Assembly (NCBI RefSeq): GCF_039904985.1
Contig: NZ_CP157005.1
Location: 3,429,501-3,493,500, forward strand
Origin: Methylomonas sp. AM2-LC
GTDB lineage: Bacteria > Pseudomonadota > Gammaproteobacteria > Methylococcales > Methylomonadaceae
Direction of reading: 5' to 3'
Length of the DNA stretch: 64,000 nt
The position numbers and the translations under genes are program-made. The notes below the pieces were generated by a model. It was not told the origin of the DNA, did no database searches, and saw only the letters and a program-made list of their open reading frames with translations. Shown here piece after piece: positions 1 to 8,450 of this stretch (the stretch's first letter is position 1; the number at the start of each line of letters is the position of its first letter).

Positions 1-598
1 GGGCAAGCAACAGAAAACTGGACATAGTTTCAATAGTGTTATTAATACAACCCAACACTGTCTGACCTTGCTTCACGAGATGTATTCCGCCCTGCCCCTC
101 ATCTTGATCATCAAATCCTATTTTGCAACAAAAAGCATAAATGATGACCCTGCCACAATCAGCAAAGAAGCACCTCTAAGTTCGACAACCGACGGACGAA
201 ATAACGAGTGATATGAATAAACGGTATCGGTCATTATGCCGTACTCTAGTTTGACTTAACCTGAATCTGACCATCGCGTAATATACGATAGACATGATCA
301 GTTCGTTTTAAAGTACGGTTGGTAAGCCCCTGTTTATTTGCTGAACTTTGGACATAGCTGATATGCTGATTTATTGTTAAGACCTGGTAATATTATAATT
401 TAGCTTGCTCTTAGGCGTCGTGCCAAACAACAGGCGGCTCATCAATCATGAGCAATGTGTTTACCTACGATAGAAAAAATTATTTATATCCTAATCTTTG
501 CACATCTAAAATTCTGACTGGAGCAGTAGTAACATTATTAATCTATTGCTAGTGAAACGCCAACCTCCTACTTGGGCAACGGCGCAGCATAGTTTACC
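1..598. other. Leading region with no recognisable gene
   Basis: I see no convincing coding frame, RNA gene or repeat here. All frames are broken by frequent stops. The stretch immediately before position 599 must carry the promoter of the cardiolipin synthase gene, but no clear -35/-10 pair stands out. Confidence 0.4.
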
Positions 599-2032
599 TT
601 GCACCTATATAACATTAGAGGTGATCATATAAATACCCTACTATCTAGCAACGCGGAAAGCATATTTGTTTTGCTGTATTTAAGCAGCGCAACAGCCGCA
701 GCGCTGCATGCCATGCTTAGCAAAACTGATCCACGTAGCGCCATGAGTTGGATTGCCATGTGCTGGCTATTTCCTTTAGGCGGCTCTATCCTCTATTGGC
801 TGTTTGGTATTAATCGTGTTCGCTCACGTCCGCAAACCCATTTGATAGTATATGATCAGCAAGTGGCAACTAATACTAATACTGCTACTGTACCTATCTA
901 CCATAGTCTATCTAAAATTGGCAATGCTTTGAGTGCTAACCGGCCCGTGGCGGGAAACTCCGTTAAAACACTTTATAACGCTGAAAAAGCATTTCCTAGC
1001 ATGCTGCAAGCCATTTCTACCGCACAACATTCCATTTGGCTTTCTACCTATATTTTCCAGACGGATACAGTGGGGCTTCGTTTTGTGGACGCCTTAAGCC
1101 TAGCGGCAGCCAACGGTGTTGAGGTAAAAGTGCTGGTAGATGGCATTGGTGAATGGTATGACTGGCCACATGTCATCCCCCTTTTACAGCAAGCCGGCAT
1201 CTCTGCCGCCCGCTTCCTGCCACCGCGACTATTTCCACCCAATATTTCATTAAACTGTCGTAATCATCGCAAGATGTTATTAATTGATGGCAAGCAAGCT
1301 TTTGTCGGCGGTATGAATTTGGGTGGCCGAGAACTGGCTGGCACTAAAGGCAGACGCTTGACGGATATCCATTTTTGTTTGCATGGCCCCATCATAGAAC
1401 AACTGGCTGCTGTTTTTGCCACAGACTGGCAGCTAGTGACAAAGGAAAAACTGACAGGATTACCCGCAGCATCTTCCAACAAAAACGTGGTATGCCGTGT
1501 CATTACTTGCGGTCCAGACGAATCAGCAGATAAACTGTTATTATTAATTTTAGGCGCTATCAGTCTTGCACAACGCCAAGTACTGATTATGACCCCCTAC
1601 TTTATTCCACCGCCGGAGCTGGTTGCAGCCCTACAGGCCGCAGCTTTGCGCGGAATAGATGTGGTGCTGGTGCTGCCCTTACAAAGTAACTTACTCTTTG
1701 TCGATTGGGCAACTTTGCACTGGTTACCCGCGCTGCTGGCACGTGGTGTGAAAATTCATCTGCAACAGCCCCCTTTTTCGCATGCCAAATTGTTTGTTGT
1801 TGATCAAGAATACGCGCAGATTGGTTCTGCCAATTTCGACACCCGCAGTCTGCGCCTTAACTTTGAGATAGTTGTAGAGGTATTCGATGCGGCTCTTTGT
1901 GCAGAACTGGCGCAATATATTAGCAAAGCGCAACACGCTGCTCCAGTTTATCCTCTGAGTCAGAACAAATATACGGCCCCACTGGTGCGCATACGTAACA
2001 GTCTTTGCTGGCTGATTTCGCCTTATTTATAA
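599..2032 (+). CDS. cls: Cardiolipin synthase (phospholipase D family)
   Basis: Condenses two phosphatidylglycerols (or PG with PE, depending on the type) to cardiolipin at the inner membrane. Two hydrophobic segments occupy about residues 20-40 and 50-70 (a PLDc_N-type anchor). Two complete HKD motifs follow: H223-x-K225-x4-D230 (HRKMLLID) and H395-x-K397-x4-D402 (HAKLFVVD), each followed by a G/S-rich turn (GGMN, GSANFD). At 477 residues it matches ClsA-like enzymes (about 480). The start is uncertain: the frame opens with TTG at 599 without a clear ribosome site, and a good AGAGGTGAT lies inside the frame at 617-625 with no ATG after it. It is followed 20 bases later by a YbhP-like phosphoesterase, as clsB is paired with ybhP in enteric bacteria. 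Confidence 0.88.
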   Translation: MHLYNIRGDHINTLLSSNAESIFVLLYLSSATAAALHAMLSKTDPRSAMSWIAMCWLFPLGGSILYWLFGINRVRSRPQTHLIVYDQQVATNTNTATVPIYHSLSKIGNALSANRPVAGNSVKTLYNAEKAFPSMLQAISTAQHSIWLSTYIFQTDTVGLRFVDALSLAAANGVEVKVLVDGIGEWYDWPHVIPLLQQAGISAARFLPPRLFPPNISLNCRNHRKMLLIDGKQAFVGGMNLGGRELAGTKGRRLTDIHFCLHGPIIEQLAAVFATDWQLVTKEKLTGLPAASSNKNVVCRVITCGPDESADKLLLLILGAISLAQRQVLIMTPYFIPPPELVAALQAAALRGIDVVLVLPLQSNLLFVDWATLHWLPALLARGVKIHLQQPPFSHAKLFVVDQEYAQIGSANFDTRSLRLNFEIVVEVFDAALCAELAQYISKAQHAAPVYPLSQNKYTAPLVRIRNSLCWLISPYL

Positions 2033-2052
2033 AATAGGGAGTAAAAAATCTA

Positions 2053-2802
2053 ATGCAACAATCCTTAAAAATCCTTACTTACAATATCCATAAGGGTTTT
2101 AACGCTGGTAATCGTCACTTTATGCTGCATCAAATGCGAGAGGCTTTGGTTAGCACCGATGCTGATGTGATGTGTTTGCAAGAGATTCAAGGTTCTCACT
2201 TGCAAAATGCAAAAAAGATTCAAGGCTGGCCAACGCATTCACAAGCTGAATTTATCGCCACTGCCGGTTGGCCATTTTACGCTTATGGAAAAAATGTGGT
2301 GCATAATCAGGGTGATCACGGCAATGCCATCCTCAGCAAGTATGCATTTTCACAGTGGGAAAACCTGAATGTATCGCCCTATGCCTGGGCCAGCCGCAGT
2401 GTATTACACGCAATCATCCATCTTCCCGCTAACAATACTGCCATGCATATACTCTGCATCCATTTTGGCTTGAGTGGAAAAGAACGCCAATTACAAATCG
2501 CCACTTTATGTGATCGCATAGACAGCCATGTCCCCCCCGATGCGGTGTTAATTGTCGCAGGCGATTTTAATGATTGGCGCGGACAGGCGCAGCGCCTGTT
2601 TCATGAGCATTTGCAGCTACAAGAAGTGTTTCAGGTATTACAAGCTAATCACGCCCGCAGTTTCCCCGCCTGGCTACCGTTTTTAGCCATGGATCGTATT
2701 TATTATCGCGGCTTAACACCCTTAAGCTGTGAACGTTTGGCCTTTAAACCCTGGCATTTGTTATCGGATCATACGCCATTAATGGCTACGTTTGTTTTGT
2801 GA
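2053..2802 (+). CDS. Endonuclease/exonuclease/phosphatase-family protein (YbhP-like)
   Basis: Predicted Mg-dependent phosphoesterase of the EEP fold, 249 residues. The early LTYNIHKGFN, the CLQEIQ motif (metal-binding Glu), GDFNDW (catalytic Asp-Asn) and the terminal LSDHTPLMA (SDH motif) are all present. No signal peptide is visible, so it is probably cytoplasmic. It sits 20 bases after the cardiolipin synthase gene with AGGGAG at 2035-2041, so the two are probably one operon. In Escherichia coli the homologous ybhP lies next to clsB, which suggests a link to phospholipid turnover; the true substrate is unknown. Confidence 0.85.
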   Translation: MQQSLKILTYNIHKGFNAGNRHFMLHQMREALVSTDADVMCLQEIQGSHLQNAKKIQGWPTHSQAEFIATAGWPFYAYGKNVVHNQGDHGNAILSKYAFSQWENLNVSPYAWASRSVLHAIIHLPANNTAMHILCIHFGLSGKERQLQIATLCDRIDSHVPPDAVLIVAGDFNDWRGQAQRLFHEHLQLQEVFQVLQANHARSFPAWLPFLAMDRIYYRGLTPLSCERLAFKPWHLLSDHTPLMATFVL

Positions 2803-3053
2803 GGCGTTAGTATCGTGGAAAGACCGTTGGATTATTCTGGTACAGAGAGCAAGCTTTACAGACGGGTTACAGATACTAAATATAAAATTTAACACTAACA
2901 AATCTATGTCTTGCAATATTAGCCGAAGGGCTTCGACAAAAACCAGACCTAGGTATTCCCAATTGACATGTGCCAAGAATTAGACGCAAAGCGGACATAG
3001 ATCTATGATATTAAGTGATTTAAAGACTCTATCTGCTCTGTTAAAGCGATACA

Positions 3054-3497
3054 CTAGTTCTTATTGCGCATTGTCTTAATTTTGACCCGAGCGGTGCCGG
3101 TTTTTTTCATATCCAGTTTTTTTGCAGCTCCTTTAGAGAGATCAATGACTCGCCCCTTAACATCAGGACCACGATCATTAATGGTGACATCAACCGTTTT
3201 GCCGTTTGCAAGGTTGGTCACTTGGGCTTTGGTGCCCATCGGCAAATTCGGATGAGCGGCCGTCAACGCATTTTGGTCAAATTTCTCACCATTGGAGGTT
3301 TCGTGACCTTGAAGCCCAGGACCATACCAGGATGCATTGCCGACCTCTTGATGATTAGTAGTGTCTACAGTTTTCTCTTTCACTATCAGCTGTTGCTCAT
3401 CCTGATTGACCAAATGTTGGGAACTACAGCCATATATAGCTATACTGGTCATCAGGGTGATTAACGCTATCATTGAAATCAATTTATTGAGTGGCAT
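3054..3497 (-). CDS. RlpA-like double-psi beta-barrel lipoprotein
   Basis: Septal or peptidoglycan-associated lipoprotein of the RlpA type. Residues 1-24 form a lipoprotein signal ending IAIYGC (Cys24). Residues about 50-145 form the RlpA double-psi barrel: ASWYGPGLQGHETSNGE, then LPMGTKAQVTN and the family signature INDRGP, which carries the Asp needed for lytic transglycosylase activity in active RlpA proteins. At 147 residues it lacks the C-terminal SPOR domain of classical RlpA, so its septal targeting is doubtful. It is transcribed alone, convergent with the YbhP-like gene. A weak Crp-like dyad (GTCTGT then GTACGCTTGTGAAC, 3552-3569) lies about 55 bases upstream. Confidence 0.85.
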   Translation of the reverse strand: MPLNKLISMIALITLMTSIAIYGCSSQHLVNQDEQQLIVKEKTVDTTNHQEVGNASWYGPGLQGHETSNGEKFDQNALTAAHPNLPMGTKAQVTNLANGKTVDVTINDRGPDVKGRVIDLSKGAAKKLDMKKTGTARVKIKTMRNKN

Positions 3498-3862
3498 ACT
3501 GCTTTCCTAAAGTTACCCTTTAGAAAAAAATTACGCCAAATAAGTCATCTAGTCTGTACGCTTGTGAACTGAGTGCGATTGACAATAGAGTATTTGATTA
3601 ACCACAGCCAGGGGGACTGGTGTTATTTACATACTGAGTCAGACAGTTATTCACTAATTTGTTACCAAAACGTCTGCCCCCCAGTGCCTCTGACCCTCAT
3701 CCCAAGTTCCCTAGTGGAATCAAGATTATTAAACCTACCGAACGATCTTGAGCTGCTATAAATAGTGACATTGTGTTTGTTAGCGAACAGTCATTACGCG
3801 CGCATCCTGCTATTGTTTAATTTGCGGCCTTCTTCGTCGCGGATACTCAAAGAGGAAACATT
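3498..3862. other. Intergenic region between two divergent lipoprotein genes
   Basis: No gene is supported. A 62-codon frame at 3573-3761 has no ribosome site and no recognisable composition. The region holds two copies of the dyad described elsewhere: a weak one at 3552-3569 facing rlpA, and a good one at 3774-3789 facing the collagen-like gene. Confidence 0.5.
3774..3789 (+). promoter_or_regulatory. Crp-like dyad, site 1
   Basis: TGTTTGTTAGCGAACA matches the window-wide dyad TGTKCGYTARCGMACA with TGT and ACA ends. It lies 74 bases before the collagen-like lipoprotein gene. Its function is inferred only from recurrence. Confidence 0.45.
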
Positions 3863-4183
3863 ATGAAATTTTCAATTCTATCATTTCTTATGCTCGCTGT
3901 ACTTGGACTAAGTGCATGCACTGGCCCGGCGGGACCACAAGGTAATACTGGCAATACTGGATATACGGGTAAGCAGGGAGCAACCGGTAATCAAGGTAAT
4001 ACAGGATATACAGGTGCAACTGGCAGTCAAGGTAGTACCGGCGATACCGGTGCGCAAGGCAATCAAGGAAATACAGGTGATACAGGCGCCACAGGAAACC
4101 AAGGAAATCAGGGGGCGTCAGGTGCCAGAGGTAAAACTGGTTCAGGTGGCGGCACGCTTGTGGTGGTTCCACCTTCACAATAA
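3863..4183 (+). CDS. Collagen-like (Gly-X-Y) lipoprotein
   Basis: A 106-residue secreted lipoprotein. The signal peptide ends in the lipobox LSAC (Cys19). Residues about 21-90 are an almost uninterrupted Gly-X-Y repeat rich in Thr, Asn, Gln and Asp ([16 protein letters not shown] type), the composition of bacterial collagen triple helices. A glycine patch and a VVVPPSQ tail end the chain. Threonine in many Y positions replaces the usual hydroxyproline. An AGAGGA ribosome site precedes the ATG. Repetition at the DNA level follows from the codons and is not a separate repeat. It probably forms short trimeric stalks on the outer membrane; no ligand can be named. Confidence 0.8.
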   Translation: MKFSILSFLMLAVLGLSACTGPAGPQGNTGNTGYTGKQGATGNQGNTGYTGATGSQGSTGDTGAQGNQGNTGDTGATGNQGNQGASGARGKTGSGGGTLVVVPPSQ

Positions 4184-4317
4184 TTCAAAGCGAGGAATGA
4201 TGGCTGTAATTCCGTGCTTGGCTTCCCAAAATGGGAGTTCAAAATTCGGATATTTGTAGCATTTAATTACAGCTTCCTGACCATTACATCCATCCTTTTC
4301 GCAAGCGGAGAACCAAA

Positions 4318-4686
4318 ATGAGTCACCAAAATACCTTTTCAAATACCCCCGTAAAAGCATCTAGCATCATCGGATCAAAAGTCATTAACTCCAAAGGCGA
4401 AAACCTGGGAGACATCAAGGAAATCGTAATCGACCCTCGTCTTGGCAGGATCGCCTATGCCGTCATCTCATTTGGCGGCTTTCTTAGTTTAGGGGAAAAG
4501 CTGTTCGCAATTCCATTCAGCGCACTGGATTACAGCCTACAAAATAGCGAGTATGTTCTCAATGTTTCCAAGGAACGAATGGAATCGGCACCCGGATTTG
4601 ATACTAAACATTGGCCTACCATGGACGATGAACAGTGGAATCGTGACATATACAAATACTACGAACGTTCGCCCTATTGGGAATAG
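4318..4686 (+). CDS. PRC-barrel domain protein
   Basis: A 122-residue soluble protein with one PRC-barrel domain (about residues 13-80: ASSIIGSKVINSKGENLGDI, then a strand-rich AYAVISFGGFLSLGEKLFAIP). The C-terminal 40 residues are acidic and aromatic and carry DDEQWNRDIYKYY. Proteins of this type are frequent in stress and envelope clusters and are thought to sense or scaffold. It precedes the membrane protein gene by 33 bases, so it probably heads a four-gene operon running to the CheB-domain gene. Confidence 0.8.
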   Translation: MSHQNTFSNTPVKASSIIGSKVINSKGENLGDIKEIVIDPRLGRIAYAVISFGGFLSLGEKLFAIPFSALDYSLQNSEYVLNVSKERMESAPGFDTKHWPTMDDEQWNRDIYKYYERSPYWE

Positions 4687-4719
4687 TCCATTTAATTCTA
4701 TTCCTAGGAGGAATCAATC

Positions 4720-5691
4720 ATGACAACAGAGCCTAATGTATTGGATATATCATCCGACCTAACTTTATCCGGCATATCGTGGAGTTCAATTTTTGCAGGA
4801 GCCGCTGCTGCCGCTGCGCTTTCACTCATATTGCTGATTTTAGGAGTGGGTCTGGGCTTTCCGGCCATCTCCCCTTGGGCAAATACGGGTGTGAGCACAT
4901 CCACCCTTGGTGTTGCCACTATCCTGTGGCTTACCTTTACCCAAATTGCGGCATCCGCTGTCGGTGGATATCTGTCGGGTCGGCTACGTATAAAATGGCC
5001 GACAGTGCATACTGACGAAGTCTATTTTCGCGATACGGCGCATGGATTTCTAGTATGGTCGCTTGCATCGTTAGCGACGGCAGCGTTACTGGGTACGGTC
5101 GTTGGCAATGTAGTTTCAAGTGGTGTAGCTACAGCTGCTTCACAAAAAACTATGGTCGGAATGGAAAGTATGCTTGAGGAAACAACCGGGGCAAAACATA
5201 CTGCGCCGACGATGCCGACCAACTTATACATGGAGAGTATTTTCAGTGGAGATGCCGAACTGGATTACAGAGTGGACTCTCTGTTTCGTTCAGATCATCA
5301 AGTAATTGAAACAACGCCCAATAGCTTTAGCGACTTTAGCGCAACTTTGCTTGAGGCAAGGCGGATTTTTGCCAATGGACTTCGCATGAATGGTTTACCA
5401 ATCGAAGACCAACAATATCTCACACAGGTTATTGCCAATGATCTTGGTATAACTCCGACAGATGCTGGAAAACGCGTCAGTGAAGTCTTCGATAAAGCAC
5501 ATACTGCTTTTGTTAATAGAGAACAAACCAGTAAACAGACGGCAGAAAATGCTCGTAAAGCAGCCGCTTATTCAGCACTTTGGATGTTCGTGGCATTATT
5601 GTCAGGTGCCTTTGTGGCGAGTCTTGCCGCTACGTTTGGCGGTAAACAGCGTGATCGGGTTAGCCAAAAGTCTGATATTGGTTTGGCTTAA
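4720..5691 (+). CDS. Conserved multi-pass membrane protein of unknown function
   Basis: A 323-residue inner-membrane protein. Hydrophobic segments lie at about residues 20-50 (alanine-rich SSIFAGAAAAAALS), 63-90, 108-135 and 285-308. Segments two to four are glycine-rich and could pack tightly. A hydrophilic helical region (about 150-280), probably periplasmic, lies between segments three and four. A very strong TAGGAGGA precedes the ATG. I recognise it as a family seen beside PRC-barrel and other stress genes, but no function is known. Confidence 0.7.
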   Translation: MTTEPNVLDISSDLTLSGISWSSIFAGAAAAAALSLILLILGVGLGFPAISPWANTGVSTSTLGVATILWLTFTQIAASAVGGYLSGRLRIKWPTVHTDEVYFRDTAHGFLVWSLASLATAALLGTVVGNVVSSGVATAASQKTMVGMESMLEETTGAKHTAPTMPTNLYMESIFSGDAELDYRVDSLFRSDHQVIETTPNSFSDFSATLLEARRIFANGLRMNGLPIEDQQYLTQVIANDLGITPTDAGKRVSEVFDKAHTAFVNREQTSKQTAENARKAAAYSALWMFVALLSGAFVASLAATFGGKQRDRVSQKSDIGLA

Positions 5692-5748
5692 GTTCATCAG
5701 ATATTAATGCGAGCTTATCGCTTGATTGTTAAATTTTAGGAGAAAACC

Positions 5749-5823
5749 ATGCGTTCATTATTACTTTACTTGCTTGGGGTACCGATTCCAATCATCATTG
5801 TGATTGCCTTGCTTAGCCACTAA
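5749..5823 (+). CDS. 24-residue single-span membrane peptide
   Basis: A very short gene, ATG at 5749 and TAA at 5821-5823. It begins MRSLLLYLLGVPIP and continues as a run of Ile, Val and Leu to a Ser-His end, so the whole product is one hydrophobic span. TTAGGAG lies 6 bases upstream of the ATG, an excellent ribosome site. The stop codon abuts the ATG of the CheB-domain gene (TAAATG), which implies translational coupling. The neighbourhood and the strong initiation site argue that this is a real protein and not noise. Function is unknown. Confidence 0.7.
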   Translation: MRSLLLYLLGVPIPIIIVIALLSH

Positions 5824-6417
5824 ATGAAGAAATTTCCTATTGTATGCATTGGGGGCTCAGCGGGCGGGCTCGATGCTTATATCCGGCTATTAGAAAATCT
5901 CCCGGCTGACATGGGGGTAGCCATTGTTATAGTGAATCACATCACTAAGGTGCCAACCCATCTGCATGAAATTCTGCCTAACCATACGAAAATGCCGGTT
6001 GAACTCATTACCGAGCGTTTAAATATCAAACCCAACTGTGTTTTTATTATTCCTGAAAATAGGGATTTACATGTCGTTAATGGCGAATTCCATTTAATGC
6101 CCATTTCAAAGCCTCGAGGTTGGCCTGATGTCATCACTGTTTTTCTCCGTTCACTGACCCGTTACTGGGATGGCAAACTGATTGCCGTGATAGTCTCCGG
6201 TTATGATGGTGATGGTGCTGAAGCACTATGTGGCATAAAAGAGGTAGGTGGCATTACCATTGCCCAAAAGCTTAGTACGGCGATACAACCTGATATGCCA
6301 GAAAGTGCAATTGCCACTGGCTGTATCGATTTTGTCTTGTCGCCTGAAAACATTGCTCAAGAAATTCTGCGTATAGCGCGTGATGAAGTCGAAACGACAA
6401 AGCATACAGGTTCATAA
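5824..6417 (+). CDS. Stand-alone CheB-type methylesterase domain
   Basis: A 197-residue protein made only of the CheB catalytic domain. The nucleophile motif GGSAGG gives Ser12, VNHITK gives His39, and SGYDGDGAEAL gives Asp130; this is the Ser-His-Asp triad with CheB-like spacing. The N-terminal response-regulator receiver of chemotaxis CheB is absent, and no chemotaxis gene is nearby, so it is probably not under CheA control. It may demethylate or deamidate another substrate. Its gene abuts the 24-codon gene and ends the operon that starts with the PRC-barrel gene. Confidence 0.85.
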   Translation: MKKFPIVCIGGSAGGLDAYIRLLENLPADMGVAIVIVNHITKVPTHLHEILPNHTKMPVELITERLNIKPNCVFIIPENRDLHVVNGEFHLMPISKPRGWPDVITVFLRSLTRYWDGKLIAVIVSGYDGDGAEALCGIKEVGGITIAQKLSTAIQPDMPESAIATGCIDFVLSPENIAQEILRIARDEVETTKHTGS

Positions 6418-6630
6418 CTACCTATGTTGCAAGTGGCTTAATTAATTAAATTCAGACATAGGCTTATCACTGTCATTGTGACCGTCCAGGCATAGATGAT
6501 CGCCTCGGCTAGTGCCATCAAGTAGTCAAAATCGAGTCCGATCAGTTACTTGCCTACCTTACCGTAAAACATTTCGTAGCTAGACCTTATCAATGGGTAA
6601 ATCAATTAAAATTGTTGCAGCCCATGTATC

Positions 6631-6663
6631 AAAAAATGTCCACCTCAAATTAAAGGCGGACAT
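6631..6663 (-). terminator. Rho-independent terminator
   Basis: On the minus strand a stem ATGTCCGCC / GGTGGACAT with a 10-base loop is followed by six T. It lies about 40 bases after the DUF2383 gene and ends the three-gene minus-strand operon. Confidence 0.75.
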
Positions 6664-6703
6664 CATGGAATGAGCTACTTGAGCGTGATGGTCAGGTATC
6701 GTT

Positions 6704-7147
6704 CTAAGCCGCCGCAGTGTCCAAAAGCTCATTTAAAGTATTAAGATGTGATTGTTGAGCAGGCAACAATTTGGTTTCAATCAAAGTGCGCACCGCTGCA
6801 GGCAATTCATGATCCAGCAATATTTTCTCGTAATCTTCAGTACCGTTTTTTTCACCTTCTTGTAAAATTTTAAGTGCCGCTGTTTTACCAAACAGATTTA
6901 CGCCGCCTTGGACTATTTTTGCCCAAGTACCCCATGCGCCTGAGTTTTCAGCCGGTATTCCTCCTAGTGTGCGGATTTCCTCTTCTAAACTGGAAGCCGC
7001 CAATTTATGGCCTTCAAAGACGGGCATTAAGGTTTCGGCATTACCAAGTCCCACATCGTCTTTCAGTTTATCGATGGCTTGTTGATAGGTTTCTGTTGCT
7101 GATAATTCATCTTTCAGCAATTTGTTGATGGTATCGATCTGATGCAT
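6704..7147 (-). CDS. PA2169/DUF2383 four-helix-bundle protein
   Basis: A 147-residue all-helical protein resembling ferritin-like or rubrerythrin bundles. It starts MHQIDTINKLLKDELSATETYQQA, with later helices containing FEGHKLAASSLEEEIR and ILLDHELPAAVRTL. Glu and His residues are spread through the helices. The frame is open to a TTG four codons earlier, but the ATG at 7147 is the natural family start. Members are typically induced with stress proteins. It is the last gene of a minus-strand operon with the glycine-zipper gene and the broken BON gene, and a terminator follows. Confidence 0.82.
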   Translation of the reverse strand: MHQIDTINKLLKDELSATETYQQAIDKLKDDVGLGNAETLMPVFEGHKLAASSLEEEIRTLGGIPAENSGAWGTWAKIVQGGVNLFGKTAALKILQEGEKNGTEDYEKILLDHELPAAVRTLIETKLLPAQQSHLNTLNELLDTAAA

Positions 7148-7198
7148 AATAAATTCCAATGTAGTTATATATAGATGGCAGCACGAGTGTTTTCGAAT

Positions 7199-7720
7199 TT
7201 ACGCGCTGACTGCTGCTTCCACGGTCGAGGAAATATCTTCGGCATGGGCTTCTTCAAAAATCTCTTTCGCCTGATCAATTGCTGCACTGTTTGCGGCGTG
7301 AACAGAAATTAATACACAGCCGCCTTTGATTTTTCCTTCATAGCGTTTCGCTTCAAATTCTGGCATCCCCACGCCAATTAGTGCGCCTGTTAAGCCACCA
7401 GCCGCTGCGCCAACTGCGGCAACACTTAATGCGGCCATAATCGGACCAGCGGCAATAAAGGGGCCTACGCCAGGAATAGCCAAACTGCCAATCCCGACTA
7501 GCCATCCGAGCACAGCACCAACACCTAAACCTAACGTGCCGCCAACAGAAGCACCTTCGGGGGCTTTGGTATGCTTTTCATAAGCAAAATCTTTGCTTGT
7601 GTTTTTATCAGGCAGTAACACCGATATATCATTACTTGAAAACCCGGCTGATTTCAGCTGATTGACAATGATCTCGGTTTGACTGATATCTTTAGCGATA
7701 CAAAAAACTGCTTTTTTCAT
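7199..7720 (-). CDS. Stress protein with glycine-zipper membrane segment (YflT-like N-terminus)
   Basis: A 173-residue protein. Residues 1-45 (MKKAVFCIAKDISQTEIIV... FSSNDISVL) resemble the small alpha/beta domain of general stress proteins, with alternating strand and helix. Residues about 60-120 are a glycine- and alanine-rich membrane hairpin (GGTLGLGVGAVLGWLVG and GAAAGGLTGALIGVG). Residues about 128-150 return to a strand pattern (GGCVLISVHAANSAAI), completing the alpha/beta domain around the hairpin. It begins 17 bases after the BON frame and is followed by the DUF2383 gene, so it is part of the same operon. Function is not established. Confidence 0.72.
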   Translation of the reverse strand: MKKAVFCIAKDISQTEIIVNQLKSAGFSSNDISVLLPDKNTSKDFAYEKHTKAPEGASVGGTLGLGVGAVLGWLVGIGSLAIPGVGPFIAAGPIMAALSVAAVGAAAGGLTGALIGVGMPEFEAKRYEGKIKGGCVLISVHAANSAAIDQAKEIFEEAHAEDISSTVEAAVSA

Positions 7721-7737
7721 GACATTCTCCTTGGCCC

Positions 7738-8145
7738 TTAGGGCGCTTTAATTTCAAGTTGGTTATCGACCTGCACAACATTAGGTGTTTCAGTACAAAT
7801 TTTTTGTAGTTTTTCACTTTCTGCTTGAGTTTCTACTGGTCCACGTAAAGTCACAACGCCATTGATGGTAACGATTTTGGCGTTATGCGCATCGACGGAT
7901 AACGCCTTGTCCTTAATAACGGCTTCGCGGATATGCGCGGTGATTTTAATATCTGATTTGGTTTCCTTTTGATCAACCGGGGTTTAAGTAGCGGCGTTTT
8001 TATCGCGAGTATTTTGCTGAGTATTATCCAATGTTGAATCAGCAGTTAAGTAAATTGTGGAACTTTGTTCGGCTTGAACAAGTTCGGAAAACGTAAATAA
8101 ACCTACTAATAAAGAAAATATTATTAATGGAAATTTAATTTGCAT
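7738..8145 (-). pseudogene. BON-domain periplasmic protein interrupted by an in-frame TAA
   Basis: From the ATG at 8145 the frame encodes a signal peptide (MQIKFPLIIFSLLVGLFTFS... ending VQAEQ) and a polar linker. It then meets TAA at 7986-7984 (codon 54). The same frame continues without another stop for 81 codons to TAA at 7740-7738 and encodes a good BON domain (DIKITAHIREAVIKDKALS, then VTLRGPVETQAESEKL and VVQVDNQLEIK). No plausible restart codon follows the stop, so the BON domain should not be made unless the stop is read through. The interruption is a single sense-to-stop difference, with no frameshift. BON proteins of this size (OsmY-like) bind membranes under osmotic stress. Confidence 0.8.
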
Positions 8146-8450
8146 GAAAACTCCTTGGTTTTATTGGTTACAAAAATCAAATAATATGAATATTTCGATA
8201 ATAAATATGCAGTGATTATTACCCTGATTTCTGTTGATTATGTTATTCAAAACAGTTGATCCTGTCGGTACGTTGTCACACATTAAATGATGCCTGTTTG
8301 AATATTTTGCAATAGAAAACCATCACTTAATTAATGTTCGCTGGCGTACGGACGACAGTTGATTTTCCATTTAATGTATGAAGTGAGCGGATATGACAAG
8401 TAACTTCATTGCAGTTCGCTTTGATTAATTAACCATTATTAGGAATTATC
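8146..8450. other. Divergent promoter region between the BON operon and csbD
   Basis: No gene is seen. The AT-rich stretch 8160-8340 is the likely control region of both operons, and the dyad at 8335-8350 lies between them. Confidence 0.45.
8335..8350. promoter_or_regulatory. Crp-like dyad, site 2
   Basis: TGTTCGCTGGCGTACG has an exact GTNCGCTRRCGNAC core. It lies 101 bases before the first csbD gene and 190 bases before the divergent BON gene, so it could serve both. Confidence 0.5.

Noticed and set aside
2779..2983. Overlapping short frames on both strands after the YbhP-like gene
   Set aside because: They depend on low-complexity AT-rich DNA and lack initiation signals.
3573..3761. 62-codon plus-strand frame between the two lipoprotein genes
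   Set aside because: No ribosome site and no protein-like pattern; it overlaps a probable control region.
3888..4178. 96-codon minus-strand frame opposite the collagen-like gene
   Set aside because: It is the complement of the Gly-X-Y codon repeat and gives a low-complexity Tyr/Leu pattern; there is no ribosome site.
3863..4183. CRISPR-like or tandem DNA repeat
   Set aside because: The periodicity is three-codon Gly-X-Y coding and the units are not identical spacer-repeat blocks. No CRISPR array is seen anywhere in the window.
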